Notes: a model not told the origin generated them from the sequence alone. Shown: positions 14,002-24,188, numbered from the stretch's first letter. The stretch: 48,976 nt of DNA from Acidimicrobiales bacterium (GCA_020630195.1 JAHDBV010000025.1:1-48976); one strand, 5' to 3'. Made by a program: numbers and translations.

Positions 14002-14616
14002 ATGACCGCCGAACAGGGTGCCGGGTTCGCGCCGCCGGCCGGGGCCAACGTCATGCGTGGCCTGATCGTGATCGGCATCGCCGTGCTGATCGGTGTCGGG
14101 CTGATGGCCCGTGGCATCACGAGCGACGACGCCACCACCGTCGAGGCCTCCACCGAGGCCGACGCCACCGCCGCGGATGAGACCGCCACCGACGACGGCA
14201 CGACCGATGACGGCACCGTCACCGAGGAGCCCGAGGTCGCCGACGATGCGGCCACCGCCACCGAGACCCCCACCGAGGCGGCCCCCGTGACACTGCGGGA
14301 CCCCTCCGAGGTCGCGGTCGTGGTGCTCAACGCCAACGGCGGCCGTGGCATCGCCGGAGACGCCACACAGAAGCTCGACGCCCGGAACTACGTGACGAAG
14401 GAACCGCGGGACGCGAACAGCACCGGCGCGTCCACGATCCTCTACCTCGAGGGCTACGAGGCCGACGCCGCCGAGATCGCCCGGGTACTCGGCGTGGCCG
14501 ACCCGGCCGGCGTGATCGCGTTGCTCGATCCCGCCTCGACCGCCGCCACCTCGCCCAAGCGTCAGGACGCCCAGGTGATGGTGTTCGTCGGGAACGACGG
14601 GATCATCCCGACCTGA
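14002..14616 (+). CDS. Membrane-anchored LytR C-terminal-domain protein
   Basis: 204 aa. A short cytoplasmic N-terminus, one helix (about residues 19-36, GLIVIGIAVLIGVGLMA), then an extracellular Ala/Thr/Asp/Glu-rich low-complexity linker (about 38-95), then a LytR_C domain from about 105 (VAVVVLNANGGRGIAGDATQ). That domain is found at the C-terminus of LCP ligases and also alone on membrane anchors in actinobacteria; its role near the cell wall is not defined. No LCP catalytic domain is present. glycerate kinase begins 3 bases after the stop, suggesting cotranscription. Confidence 0.8.
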   Translation: MTAEQGAGFAPPAGANVMRGLIVIGIAVLIGVGLMARGITSDDATTVEASTEADATAADETATDDGTTDDGTVTEEPEVADDAATATETPTEAAPVTLRDPSEVAVVVLNANGGRGIAGDATQKLDARNYVTKEPRDANSTGASTILYLEGYEADAAEIARVLGVADPAGVIALLDPASTAATSPKRQDAQVMVFVGNDGIIPT

Positions 14617-14619
14617 TCC

Positions 14620-15645
14620 ATGGTGTCTCGTCGAGCCCTCGTCGCCGTCGACAAGTTCCGGGGTTCGGCCACCGCCGACCAGATCGTCGCGGGTCTCACC
14701 GTCGCGCTCGAAGCCGACGGTTGGACCGTCGACGGGGTCGCGCTCGGTGACGGGGGTGAGGGCTCGCTCGACGTGATCGGCGGCGCCAACCGGATCTCGA
14801 CCGTCACCGGCCCACTCGGCGAACCGGTCGAGGCCGCCTGGCGACTCGACGGCACCGTCGCCGCCATCGAGATGGCGAGTGCCTCCGGGCTCGCGCTGCT
14901 CGGCGGCGCCGACCACAACGACGCGATGGCGGCCTCGACCGTCGGTACGGGCGAGCTCCTCGGTGAAGCCGTCGAACTGGGCGCACGGGAGATCGTCGTG
15001 TTCCTCGGCGGTTCCGCCACCACCGACGGCGGACTCGGCGCCATCGACGCGCTCGCGAACACCTCGCGGTTCCGCGAGATCGACCTCGTGATCGCCTGCG
15101 ACGTCGAGACCCGCTTCACCGACGCCGCCGTGGTGTTCGGCCCGCAGAAGGGCGCCACCCCCGCCCAGATCCGGATGCTGACGGGCCGCCTCGAGCGGCT
15201 CGTGCAGGTCTACCGGGAGCGCTTCGGCATCGACGTGGGCGAGATCCCCGGTGCCGGCGCCGCCGGCGGGCTGGCCGGGGGCCTGCTCGCTCTCGGCGGT
15301 CGGATCGAAGCCGGCTTCGACCACCTGGCCGAGCGGGTGCGGCTCGACGAACGTCTCGCCGCCGCCGATCTCGTCGTCACGGGTGAAGGCAAGCTCGACG
15401 CCACCTCGTTCCAGGGCAAGGTCGTCGGAGGCGTGCAGCGCTGGGCGGCCCACACCGGCACCCCCGTGGTGGCGGTGGCCGGGGCGATCGACCGCGACGC
15501 CGTCGACGCCACCCTCGCATCCCATGCGATCGGCGCCGCCTCCCTCATCGAGACCGTCGGCGAGGCCGCGGCCTGGGCCGATCCGATCGCCGGGCTCGGG
15601 CCGACGCTCGTGGCCGCGATGGCCGCCGGCGACGCCCTCCGCTGA
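14620..15645 (+). CDS. Glycerate kinase (GckA/GlxK type)
   Basis: 341 aa, slightly shorter than the usual 370-380. Transfers phosphate from ATP to D-glycerate in glyoxylate/serine metabolism. Signatures: VAVDKFRGSATADQ at the N-terminus, LGDGGEGSLDVI, the glycine loop VVFLGGSATTDGGLGAIDAL, GAGAAGGLAGGLLALGG, and VVTGEGKLDATSFQGKVV near the C-terminus. Glycerate 2- versus 3-phosphate as product cannot be read from sequence alone. The start ATG 14620 follows the previous stop closely with no clear ribosome-binding site. Confidence 0.92.
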   Translation: MVSRRALVAVDKFRGSATADQIVAGLTVALEADGWTVDGVALGDGGEGSLDVIGGANRISTVTGPLGEPVEAAWRLDGTVAAIEMASASGLALLGGADHNDAMAASTVGTGELLGEAVELGAREIVVFLGGSATTDGGLGAIDALANTSRFREIDLVIACDVETRFTDAAVVFGPQKGATPAQIRMLTGRLERLVQVYRERFGIDVGEIPGAGAAGGLAGGLLALGGRIEAGFDHLAERVRLDERLAAADLVVTGEGKLDATSFQGKVVGGVQRWAAHTGTPVVAVAGAIDRDAVDATLASHAIGAASLIETVGEAAAWADPIAGLGPTLVAAMAAGDALR

Positions 15646-15701
15646 CCCCCGCCGACGACCCCCCGATCCCGGGGATCCGGGTGCTGCGGCTGCGGGTCCG
15701 C

Positions 15702-15834
15702 CGACCGGGGTGACTGGGCCGTATGGCCCGTCTGTCTGGTCCGTCCGTCTCGTTCGCCTCAGGTGCCCCGGTGCGGGGTCGAAAGATCTCTCGAAGAGGG
15801 ATCTGCGCCCTCCTCTCTCGGCGGGAACCGGGAA
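15702..15834 (+). ncRNA. Candidate structured RNA upstream of groEL
   Basis: The 326-base gap 15646-15971 contains no credible gene but several clear hairpins: GGGCC-gtat-GGCCC (15717-15730), CCCC-GGTGC-GGGG, and a perfect 9-bp stem AGATCTCTC-GAA-GAGGGATCT (one GU; 15784-15804). A C-rich loop closed by CGCC/GGCG (15807-15824) comes next, immediately before a long terminator hairpin with T-run. The series of stems ending in a factor-independent terminator is what a small RNA or terminating leader looks like. No promoter box could be fixed, so the 5' end is a guess. No known riboswitch class was recognised. Confidence 0.35.
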
Positions 15835-15874
15835 GAACGGTCGGTGACATCAGTCGCCGGCCGTTCCTCTTTTT
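15835..15874 (+). terminator. Strong intrinsic terminator
   Basis: Perfect 14-bp stem (15835-15848 with 15853-15866, two GU pairs) closed by ATCA and followed by CTCTTTTTCCC. It is the only hairpin with a real T-run in the window. It isolates the groEL promoter from upstream transcription. Confidence 0.85.
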
Positions 15875-15908
15875 CCCACCATCTCCGGTGGCGCCCGACT
15901 GCGGGTTG

Positions 15909-15935
15909 TTAGCACTCTCGTCGATAGAGTGCTAA
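15909..15935. promoter_or_regulatory. CIRCE operator (HrcA binding site)
   Basis: Exact TTAGCACTC-N9-GAGTGCTAA. It lies 37 bases before the groEL start. In known systems HrcA binds CIRCE and represses chaperonin genes until heat shock. Confidence 0.95.
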
Positions 15936-17585
<1,650 letters not shown>

Positions 17586-17605
17586 GCGACACCGTCGCTC
17601 CGTTC

Positions 17606-17632
17606 GGTGCCCCGGCCTCGTGCCGGGGCACC
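17606..17632 (+). terminator. Hairpin terminator after groEL
   Basis: Perfect 11-bp stem GGTGCCCCGGC / GCCGGGGCACC with 5-nt loop, 20 bases past the groEL stop, without T-run. Confidence 0.65.
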
Positions 17633-17707
17633 GGCGCGTCCGGGGTCGGCTGCCGGGGAGTGGGGCGGGGCCCGGGTGCGACGGCGCCGGGCCGTAGCCT
17701 GGGACGC

Positions 17708-18511
17708 GTGGCACGCTCCCGGACCCGGTCGATCCTCGTGCGTCGTGTCGACGCCGACGCCGACCGCCGCCGCCCCGACGACCTGATCGTCGAGGAACCG
17801 ATGTCGATCCAGCTCGACGACGTCGAGGTGGCCTCGACGATGCGTACGCCCGGGCACGACTTCGAACTCGCCGTCGGCTTCTGCCACGGCGAGGGTCTGC
17901 TCGACGGCCATCCCGTGGTGGAGGTGCGCTACTGCGGCACCGGTTCGGCGGTCGAGACCGAGTTCAACGTCGTGTCGGTGTCGACCGGCGGCAAGGCCCC
18001 GGAACCGGCCGTGCGGACCGGGCTCACCACGTCGTCGTGTGGCTGGTGCGGTTCCGATCTGCTCGACGATCTCGGCGGCCGGCTCACCGCACTCCCGCCA
18101 CGCCCCGAGTGGCCGACGGCGGAACTGCTCGACGTCGCCGATGCGATGACCGCACACCTGCCGCTGTTCAACACGACCGGGGCCGTCCACGGCGCCGCCG
18201 CGTTCACCCACGACGGCGAGGTGCTCGTCGTCCGGGAGGACGTCGGGCGCCACAACGCCGTCGACAAGGTCGTGGGGCGCCTGCTGCTCGACGACCGTCT
18301 CCCGGCGCGCGACCTCGGACTGTTCGTCTCCGGACGGGCCTCCTACGAGATCGTGCAGAAGGCGTGGGCCGCCGGCTTCGACTCCGTCGTCGCCGTGTCG
18401 GCGCCGACCTCACTCGCCGTCGAGACCGCCCGCCGGGCCAATCTCGGCCTGGTCGGATTTCTGCGTGACGGCGCCGCCAACCGGTACAGCCCGGCCAGTC
18501 GGCCCGCGTAG
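17708..18511 (+). CDS. fdhD: Formate dehydrogenase accessory sulfurtransferase FdhD
   Basis: 267 aa. FdhD transfers sulfur from a cysteine desulfurase to the molybdenum cofactor of formate dehydrogenases. The catalytic CxxC is in TSSCGWCGSD (about residues 110-113). VREDVGRHNAVDKVVG and LFVSGRASYEIVQKA with the cofactor-binding C-terminus VSAPTSLAVETA are diagnostic. GTG 17708 lies 7 nt after TAGCCT (17695-17700). No formate dehydrogenase gene is in the window, so the target enzyme lies elsewhere. The stop codon overlaps the -10 box of hemQ. Confidence 0.94.
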   Translation: MARSRTRSILVRRVDADADRRRPDDLIVEEPMSIQLDDVEVASTMRTPGHDFELAVGFCHGEGLLDGHPVVEVRYCGTGSAVETEFNVVSVSTGGKAPEPAVRTGLTTSSCGWCGSDLLDDLGGRLTALPPRPEWPTAELLDVADAMTAHLPLFNTTGAVHGAAAFTHDGEVLVVREDVGRHNAVDKVVGRLLLDDRLPARDLGLFVSGRASYEIVQKAWAAGFDSVVAVSAPTSLAVETARRANLGLVGFLRDGAANRYSPASRPA

Positions 18512-18514
18512 ACT
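18509..18514 (+). promoter_or_regulatory. hemQ -10 element overlapping the fdhD stop codon
   Basis: TAGACT; its first three bases are the fdhD TAG. Spacing of 7 nt to ATG 18522. Confidence 0.5.
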
Positions 18515-18521
18515 CCCGGCC

Positions 18522-19205
18522 ATGGTTCCGTCCGCCACACCCGGTGAAGGTCTCGGCGTCGTCCATCTGTTCTGGTCGGTGGGGCCACTTGCGGATGCGA
18601 CCGAGATCCTCGCTGCCATCAACCGAGCCGAATCGCATGGAGACCAGGTGGTGGTCGCCTCCATGCTCGGCCACAAGGCCGATCTGTGCACCATGGCGCT
18701 CAGCGACGATCTCTGGCGCCTCCGTGCGTTGCAGACCGAGCTCGCCGCCGCCGGCCTCGACCTCGTCGACAGCTACGTGTCGCTCACCGAGGTGAGCGAG
18801 TACGCCGCCGGTGTGCCCGAGGAGATGAAGCAGGCCCGCCTCTACCCGGAGCTGCCGCCCGAGGGGAAGCCGGCGTTCTGCTTCTACCCCATGTCGAAGC
18901 GCCGCACCGTCGAGGGCAACTGGTTCACCCTCGACTTCGAGGACCGCAAGCGCCTCATGTACGAGCACGGTGCGTCGGGTCGGGCCTTCGCCGGCCGCCT
19001 CGTGCAGCTCATCACCGCGTCGACCGGGGTCGACGACTTCGAGTGGGGTGTGACGCTGTTCGCCCAGAAGCCGGACGACCTCAAGGAGGTCGTCTACACG
19101 ATGCGCTTCGACGAGGCCTCGGCGATCTACGCCGAGTTCGGCACGTTCTACGCCGGCATGGTCGCCCCACACGACGAAGCCCTCGCGGCCGTCGGCGTCG
19201 GCTGA
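18522..19205 (+). CDS. hemQ: Coproheme decarboxylase HemQ/ChdC (chlorite dismutase family)
   Basis: 227 aa, standard for actinobacterial HemQ. It decarboxylates coproheme to heme b with peroxide, the last step of the coproporphyrin-dependent pathway. The ferredoxin-like chlorite-dismutase fold is indicated by VHLFWSVGP at the N-terminus, AFCFYPMSKRR (Tyr122, candidate catalytic Tyr) followed by NWFTL, the proximal-side LMYEHGASGRAFAGR and DDFEWGVTLFAQ. ATG 18522 follows TAGACT (18509-18514) by 7 nt. Partner genes hemE and hemY/cgoX are in the same window at 37-40 kb. Confidence 0.93.
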   Translation: MVPSATPGEGLGVVHLFWSVGPLADATEILAAINRAESHGDQVVVASMLGHKADLCTMALSDDLWRLRALQTELAAAGLDLVDSYVSLTEVSEYAAGVPEEMKQARLYPELPPEGKPAFCFYPMSKRRTVEGNWFTLDFEDRKRLMYEHGASGRAFAGRLVQLITASTGVDDFEWGVTLFAQKPDDLKEVVYTMRFDEASAIYAEFGTFYAGMVAPHDEALAAVGVG

Positions 19206-19216
19206 GCCAACGCTGT

Positions 19217-19233
19217 GGCCCGCCGAGCGGGCC
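19217..19233. terminator. Hairpin between convergent hemQ and peroxiredoxin genes
   Basis: GGCCCGC-CGA-GCGGGCC, 7-bp stem with 3-nt loop, filling the gap between the two stops; it could end both transcripts. Confidence 0.5.
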
Positions 19234-19680
19234 TCAACGCATCTGGAGCACCTGCAACGCCTCGTCGGCGTGCTTCTCCATGTTCGTCTCCGAGGCGATC
19301 GCCGCGAGGATCCGCCGATCGGTGTCGATCACGAACGTGGCCCGCTTGTTGAACACCGGCCCGAACCGCTTGACCCCGAACGCCTTCGCGATCGACTTGT
19401 CCGGGTCGGACAGGACCGGGTAGCCGAGGGCGTGCTCGGCATCGAACGCCGCCTGCTTCTCCTGGGTGTCGGCCGAGATCCCGATCGGGCGGGCACCGAT
19501 CCCGGCGAACTCGGCGACCATGTCCCGGAAGTGGCAGGCCTCGGCCGTGCAGCCGGGGGTGAACGCCTTCGGGTAGAAGAAGAGCACGATCGGGCCCTCC
19601 GCCAACAGCTCGTCGAGGGACACGGTGGTGCCGTGCTGATCGACGGCGGAGAAGTCGGGTGCGAGATCGCCGGTCTTCAT
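19234..19680 (-). CDS. bcp: Peroxiredoxin, BCP/PrxQ type
   Basis: 148 aa thiol peroxidase reducing H2O2 and organic hydroperoxides. The peroxidatic Cys44 and resolving Cys49 are in TPGCTAEAC, the spacing of atypical two-cysteine PrxQ enzymes. LAPDFSAVDQHG and IGISADTQEKQAAF are also typical. ATG 19680 has GGAG about 8 nt upstream. It converges on hemQ, whose reaction uses peroxide, but a direct link is speculation. Confidence 0.93.
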   Translation of the reverse strand: MKTGDLAPDFSAVDQHGTTVSLDELLAEGPIVLFFYPKAFTPGCTAEACHFRDMVAEFAGIGARPIGISADTQEKQAAFDAEHALGYPVLSDPDKSIAKAFGVKRFGPVFNKRATFVIDTDRRILAAIASETNMEKHADEALQVLQMR

Positions 19681-19794
19681 GGGGAGCTCCGGGGGCGGTC
19701 GAGGCGTCGGCGGCCGGGCGGCCGCCGATCGGGGGAGACCCATCATGGCCGCCCGGTCCGACACCGGCCGGATCGAGTTCGTACCGTGGAGGTC

Positions 19795-21123
19795 GTGAAC
19801 GAGCCGTCCGACACCGTGGAACCGTCGGTGGAGCCCGGGCTCCCGACCGAGCCCACGGCCGCCGAGCCCGCGGTCGACCAGGCCGAGGTCGTCGCTCCGG
19901 CGGTCGCCCCGGTGATGCCCGCGACCGAGCCGGAGGGCCCGGCCCCCGAGCCGACCGCGGCGGAGCCGGTCGCCACTGCGCCCGAGACGGCAGCGACACC
20001 GGAGGGCGAGGAGACCCCGGCACCCGCCCCGGAGGCCGCGGCACCGGAGCCGGAGGCCGTGACCGCCGATGCGGCACCGGTCGTGGAGGTGCCGGGCGAC
20101 GCCGTGGCCGTCACCCCGCCGCCGAAGCCCGAGATCCGGCTGGTGCCCGGTCGTGTCCTCTCGGTGGGTCCCGACGTGCTCGAGCTCCAACTCCTCGACG
20201 GCCAGACCGCCGTTGTCGAGCGGCGTGACGCCTCCGGGCCGTCGTTCCCGCTCCCCGCCGTGGGTGACGAGGTCGACGGGGCCGTGCTGTCCCGGACGGC
20301 GCCCGACGGTCGGATGCTGCTGTCCCTCGTCTGGGCGGCGAAACACCGTGCCTGGGAGCGGGTGGCCGCCCTGGCCGAGGCGGGCGAGACCTTCGACGTG
20401 ACGGTGCGGTCGGCCAGCGACAACGGCGTGGTCGTCGATGCCGGTGTCCGTGGCTTCGTGCCCTCGTCGCACCTCGAGATCGAGCCGGTCGCCGACCTCG
20501 CCCCCTACGTGGGTCGCACCATCACGGTGAAGGTGCTCGATCTCGACGTCGATCGTGAGCGTCTCGTGCTCACCCGTCGCTCACTCCTGCTCCGAGAACA
20601 GCGCAAGCGCCGCCATCGGGCACTGGCCGATCTGAAGGTGGGCGATCGCCGCACCGGTCGGGTGACGAAGATCGTCGACTACGGCGCCTTCGTCGACGTC
20701 GGGGACGCGAGCGGCCTGGTCCACGTCTCGGAGATGTCGTGGAACCGGGTCCGCCGTCCGGCCGACCTCGTCTCGATCGGTGATGAGGTCGAGGTCGAGG
20801 TGCTCGACGTGAAGGTGAAGAAGCGCCGTCTGTCGTTGTCGATGCGGCGGGTGAACGCCGACCCGCTCGCCGCACTCCAGCCCGGGGGCGTGGCCGAGGG
20901 CACGGTCTCCCGACTCGCCGACTTCGGCGCCTTCGTCGACCTCGGCGGCATCGACGGTCTCGTGCATCGCACCGAGCTGGCCGAATACCGCATCAACGCG
21001 GTCAGCGATGTCGTCGTGCCCGGTGATCACGTGCGGGTCGTCGTGTTGTCCGTCGACCGCAAGCGCCGGCGTGTCGAGCTGTCGATGCGCCAGGCCGCGA
21101 CCGCGATCGACGTCTCGGCCTGA
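19795..21123 (+). CDS. S1-repeat RNA-binding protein
   Basis: 442 aa. The first 110 residues are an acidic Pro/Ala/Glu-rich disordered region. Four S1 (OB-fold) repeats follow. The first is degenerate (VPGRVLSVGPDVLELQLL), the second is near residue 195 (DVTVRSASDNGVVVDAG), and the third (TGRVTKIVDYGAFVDVGD, with LVHVSEMSW) and fourth (EGTVSRLADFGAFVDLGG, with LVHRTEL) are canonical. It resembles ribosomal protein S1 but has fewer repeats than E. coli S1 and an unusual N-terminal tail. It may be a paralogue of rpsA. GTG 19795 lies 7 nt after TACCGT (19782-19787); the intervening GGAGGTC is too close to the start to act as a normal ribosome-binding site. Confidence 0.85.
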   Translation: MNEPSDTVEPSVEPGLPTEPTAAEPAVDQAEVVAPAVAPVMPATEPEGPAPEPTAAEPVATAPETAATPEGEETPAPAPEAAAPEPEAVTADAAPVVEVPGDAVAVTPPPKPEIRLVPGRVLSVGPDVLELQLLDGQTAVVERRDASGPSFPLPAVGDEVDGAVLSRTAPDGRMLLSLVWAAKHRAWERVAALAEAGETFDVTVRSASDNGVVVDAGVRGFVPSSHLEIEPVADLAPYVGRTITVKVLDLDVDRERLVLTRRSLLLREQRKRRHRALADLKVGDRRTGRVTKIVDYGAFVDVGDASGLVHVSEMSWNRVRRPADLVSIGDEVEVEVLDVKVKKRRLSLSMRRVNADPLAALQPGGVAEGTVSRLADFGAFVDLGGIDGLVHRTELAEYRINAVSDVVVPGDHVRVVVLSVDRKRRRVELSMRQAATAIDVSA

Positions 21124-21169
21124 CGGGTGGGGCGCCGCGCCGGCGCCTCCGTCTGGCAGGATCAGACCC

Positions 21170-21637
21170 ATGGCGGACGACGACGACGCACGCTTCGCCG
21201 AGATCGGCGCCGAGCTCGCCGCCGCGGCCGGGCCGGGAGCCCAACGCTGGCTCGACCGCCTCGTCGCCGCCGTGCCCGCCGAGGTCCGTCCCGACGACTT
21301 CGATCGGCTCGTGGCCCGGGCCCGCGCCCGGATCGAAGCCGAGGTGAGCGGCCCCCTCACCACACTCGTGGCGCTCGACCTCGACGATCAACGGGACAAC
21401 CCCCTCGCTCTGCTGCGCCGGCTCGTCCCGATCGGGACCGAGCTGCTCGCAGCCGCCGGAGCCCAGCCGGTCGCCCGGGACCGGGACGCCGTGCGCCTCC
21501 ATCCGGACGACCCCTTCGATCTCACCCCCGGCTCGTTCGCCGACGTCGACGCGGCACTTCACGAGCCGGGTCTGCGGTGGGGCGCGGCCAAGGCCCACGT
21601 GCATCTCGCCCGCCGACGGGCGGCGGGGCAGCGATGA
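21170..21637 (+). CDS. Hypothetical protein upstream of glnD
   Basis: 155 aa, unknown. Acidic start (MADDDDARFAEIG), Ala/Leu/Arg-rich and mostly helical. LTTLVALDLDDQRDNPLALLRRLVP and LHEPGLRWGAAKAHVHLARRR are the most distinctive stretches. No signal peptide or membrane helix. ATG 21170 lies 7 nt after CAGGAT. It overlaps the next gene by 4 nt and that gene overlaps glnD by 4 nt, so the three form an operon. Confidence 0.7.
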   Translation: MADDDDARFAEIGAELAAAAGPGAQRWLDRLVAAVPAEVRPDDFDRLVARARARIEAEVSGPLTTLVALDLDDQRDNPLALLRRLVPIGTELLAAAGAQPVARDRDAVRLHPDDPFDLTPGSFADVDAALHEPGLRWGAAKAHVHLARRRAAGQR

Positions 21638-21921
21638 TCGCCCTGTTCGCTCCCGATCTCATGGACCGCTCCCGGCTCGATGCGCTCGGCGCCGTCGTCG
21701 TGCGGCCACCGTTCTCGCTCGACCCGGAGGTGTCCGTCCTGGTCGTCGACGTCGACCGGTTGCCCCCCGACGCCGTGCTGCCCGACGGGGTCGACATCGT
21801 CGGGTTCGGCGCGCACGTCGATGCCGAGGCCCACGGCGCACGGCTCGGCGCCCGTGGCCGGTTCGTCGCCCGGAGCGTCATGTTCCGAGACCCCCTCGCC
21901 GCCGTCGGCGCCGCCCCGTGA
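21634..21921 (+). CDS. Small protein resembling a degenerate receiver domain
   Basis: 95 aa, no firm family. Alternating strands and helices (VSVLVVDVDRLPP, VDIVGFGAHVDAE, FVARSVMFRDP) look like the second half of a CheY-like receiver, and similar pseudo-receiver proteins exist in actinobacteria. The phospho-acceptor Asp context and the usual Lys are not evident. ATGA overlap upstream and GTGA overlap with glnD downstream. Confidence 0.6.
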   Translation: MIALFAPDLMDRSRLDALGAVVVRPPFSLDPEVSVLVVDVDRLPPDAVLPDGVDIVGFGAHVDAEAHGARLGARGRFVARSVMFRDPLAAVGAAP

Positions 21922-24188
21922 GCCGCCAGCGCACGCCGCTGCTCGATGCCCCGGACCTGACGGGTGTCGAGTACTGCCGGGCCCACAGCGATGCGGCCGA
22001 CGTGTGGCTCGCCGCATCGTTCCAGTCGGCCGTGGCCGAGCACGGGCTCGACGCCGACCGGTTGGCCCTGGTCGCGATCGGCGGATTCGGCCGCCGCGAA
22101 CTCTGCCCGTGGTCGGATCTCGATCTCCTGCTCGTGCACGACGACCTGGACGTCGCCGGGGTGGCGGAGTCGCTCTGGTACCCGATCTGGGACCGCGGCC
22201 TGAAGCTCGGCCACACCGTGGCCACCGTGCCGGAGCTGATCGAACTCGCGGCCGGCGAGCTCGACCGTGCCACCGCCCTGCTCGACACACGACTGCTCGC
22301 CGGGTCGGCGTCGCTCGTCACCGAGCTCGACGACGCCGTCGTCGAGCTCTGGGCTCGTCGGGCGCCCGAGCTCCTGGAGCGGCTCGCGATCTCGGCGACC
22401 CGGCGACGGGCGAAGTTCGGCCACCTCGCCTTCCATCTCGAGCCCGACATCAAGGAGGGCACCGGCGGGTTACGCGACGTCCACCTGCTCCGGTGGGCCG
22501 AACGGGCTGCACCGGGGTTCACCGCCACCGCTCCCGACGGCCTCGACGAGGCGACGGGGATCCTCCTCGAAGCCCGCGTCGCACTGCACCGCGCCGCGGG
22601 TCGCCCGACCGACGTGTTGACCCTCGAACTCCAGGACGAGGTGGCGGCACAGCTCGACGTCGACGCCGACGAGCTCATGAACCGCGTCGCCGACGCGGCC
22701 CGTCGCATCGCCTGGATCACCGACCGCACCTGGCGCCAATGGCACCAGCGGGCCCATCCCTCCGAGATCCAGCCGCTCGACGGCGGCCTCGAGATCCGGG
22801 CCGGCGACATCGCGGTCAACCCCGACCTCGAGTCCGACCACCGACCCACCGTGCTGGCGGTGGCCGCCGCGGCGGCGCGCTTCGACGCCCGCATCCACCC
22901 GATGACCCTCGACGGGTTCCGGGCCGCCGACCTGCCCACCGAACCGTGGCCCGAGCGTGAACGGGCCCACTTCGTCGAGCTGTTGGCGGCCGGCGGACGG
23001 GCCATCCCCGTCATCGAAGACCTCGACCAGTCGGGCCTGTTCGAGCCGCTGCTGCCCGAGTGGGCGGCGGTGCGGTCGAAGCCGCAGCGCAACAGCCTGC
23101 ATCGGTTCACCGTCGACCGGCACCTGCTCGAGGCCGCCGCCAACGCGGCCGAGCTGACCGATCGGGTCGCCCGTCCCGACCTGCTGCTCCTCGGCACACT
23201 CCTGCACGACATCGGCAAGGGCTTCCCGGGTGATCACACCGTGGTCGGGATGGAACGCATCCCCGAGATCGCGCTGCGGATGGGACTCGACGCCACCGAC
23301 GCGAGGGTGCTCGTCGACCTCTGCCGAGACCACCTCCTCCTGCCCGACGTCGCCACCCGCCGGGACCTGTCGGAACCCGGCACCATCCTGTCGGTGGCCG
23401 CGGTCGTGGCCGACGGCGACTACCTCGACCTGCTCGCCGCCCTCACCGAAGCCGACTCGAAGGCCACCGGTCCGGCGACCTGGGGCTCGTGGAAGGCCGC
23501 GTTGCTCCGGGAGCTCGTCTCCCGGACCCACGACGTGCTCGACGGTCAGGAACCCGACACGGGGGAGACCTTCCCGCCCGAAGGGCTCCGTGCCCGCATG
23601 GCCGCCGGGGAGCGGGTGGTGGAGACCCGCCGCGAGTCGCTCACCGTCATCGACGCCGACCGGCCCGGCACGTTCGCGGCCGTCTCCGGCGTGCTCGCCA
23701 TCGCCGGTCTCGACGTGCTCGACGCCGAGGCCTATTCCGACGACTCGGGTGTCGCGCTCAGCCGGTTCACGGTCTTGCCGCCGTCGACGGGCGCGGTCCC
23801 GTGGGACACCGTCGAACCGCTCCTGCATCGGGCCCTCGACGGACGCCTCGCGCTGTCGGCCCGGGTGGCCCAGCGGGCCCGGACCTACCACCCCTACCGC
23901 CGTCGCCTGGCCGCCGTGCCGCCCGAGTTCGAGCTCCATGTCGACAACGACACCTCGGAGCTCTCCACAATTCTCGAGATCCACGCCGAGGACACGATCG
24001 GCCTGCTGTTCCGGCTCACCCAGGCGCTCGCCGAACTGCACCTCGACATCCGATCGGCCCGGGTCCAGACCCTCGGACCCCTCGCCGTCGACACGTTCTA
24101 CGTCCGCGACGCCGAGGGGCGGAAGCTCGACGCCGACCTGCTCGCCGAGGTGGAGCTGGCCGCCCGCCAGACCGCCGAGGCCGGCTGA
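21918..24188 (+). CDS. glnD: Bifunctional PII uridylyltransferase/uridylyl-removing enzyme GlnD
   Basis: 756 aa. Controls nitrogen status by modifying PII. Order: an N-terminal nucleotidyltransferase (GGFGRRELCPWSDLDLLLV), the GlnD-specific helical region (EPDIKEGTGGLRDVHLL), an HD phosphohydrolase (LLHDIGKGFPGDH, about residue 430), and two ACT domains (LTVIDADRPGTFAAVSGVLA; LEIHAEDTIGLLFRLTQALA). Metal ligands Asp-x-Asp and His-Asp are present. In mycobacteria and corynebacteria GlnD adenylylates GlnK, so nucleotide choice is open. No glnK/amtB neighbours are present here. The start is GTG 21918, overlapping the upstream stop. Confidence 0.93.
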   Translation: MSRQRTPLLDAPDLTGVEYCRAHSDAADVWLAASFQSAVAEHGLDADRLALVAIGGFGRRELCPWSDLDLLLVHDDLDVAGVAESLWYPIWDRGLKLGHTVATVPELIELAAGELDRATALLDTRLLAGSASLVTELDDAVVELWARRAPELLERLAISATRRRAKFGHLAFHLEPDIKEGTGGLRDVHLLRWAERAAPGFTATAPDGLDEATGILLEARVALHRAAGRPTDVLTLELQDEVAAQLDVDADELMNRVADAARRIAWITDRTWRQWHQRAHPSEIQPLDGGLEIRAGDIAVNPDLESDHRPTVLAVAAAAARFDARIHPMTLDGFRAADLPTEPWPERERAHFVELLAAGGRAIPVIEDLDQSGLFEPLLPEWAAVRSKPQRNSLHRFTVDRHLLEAAANAAELTDRVARPDLLLLGTLLHDIGKGFPGDHTVVGMERIPEIALRMGLDATDARVLVDLCRDHLLLPDVATRRDLSEPGTILSVAAVVADGDYLDLLAALTEADSKATGPATWGSWKAALLRELVSRTHDVLDGQEPDTGETFPPEGLRARMAAGERVVETRRESLTVIDADRPGTFAAVSGVLAIAGLDVLDAEAYSDDSGVALSRFTVLPPSTGAVPWDTVEPLLHRALDGRLALSARVAQRARTYHPYRRRLAAVPPEFELHVDNDTSELSTILEIHAEDTIGLLFRLTQALAELHLDIRSARVQTLGPLAVDTFYVRDAEGRKLDADLLAEVELAARQTAEAG

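Noticed and set aside
15723..15935. A 70-codon open frame in the groEL upstream region
   Set aside because: It would run through the terminator hairpin and CIRCE; composition is not protein-like and there is no ribosome-binding site.
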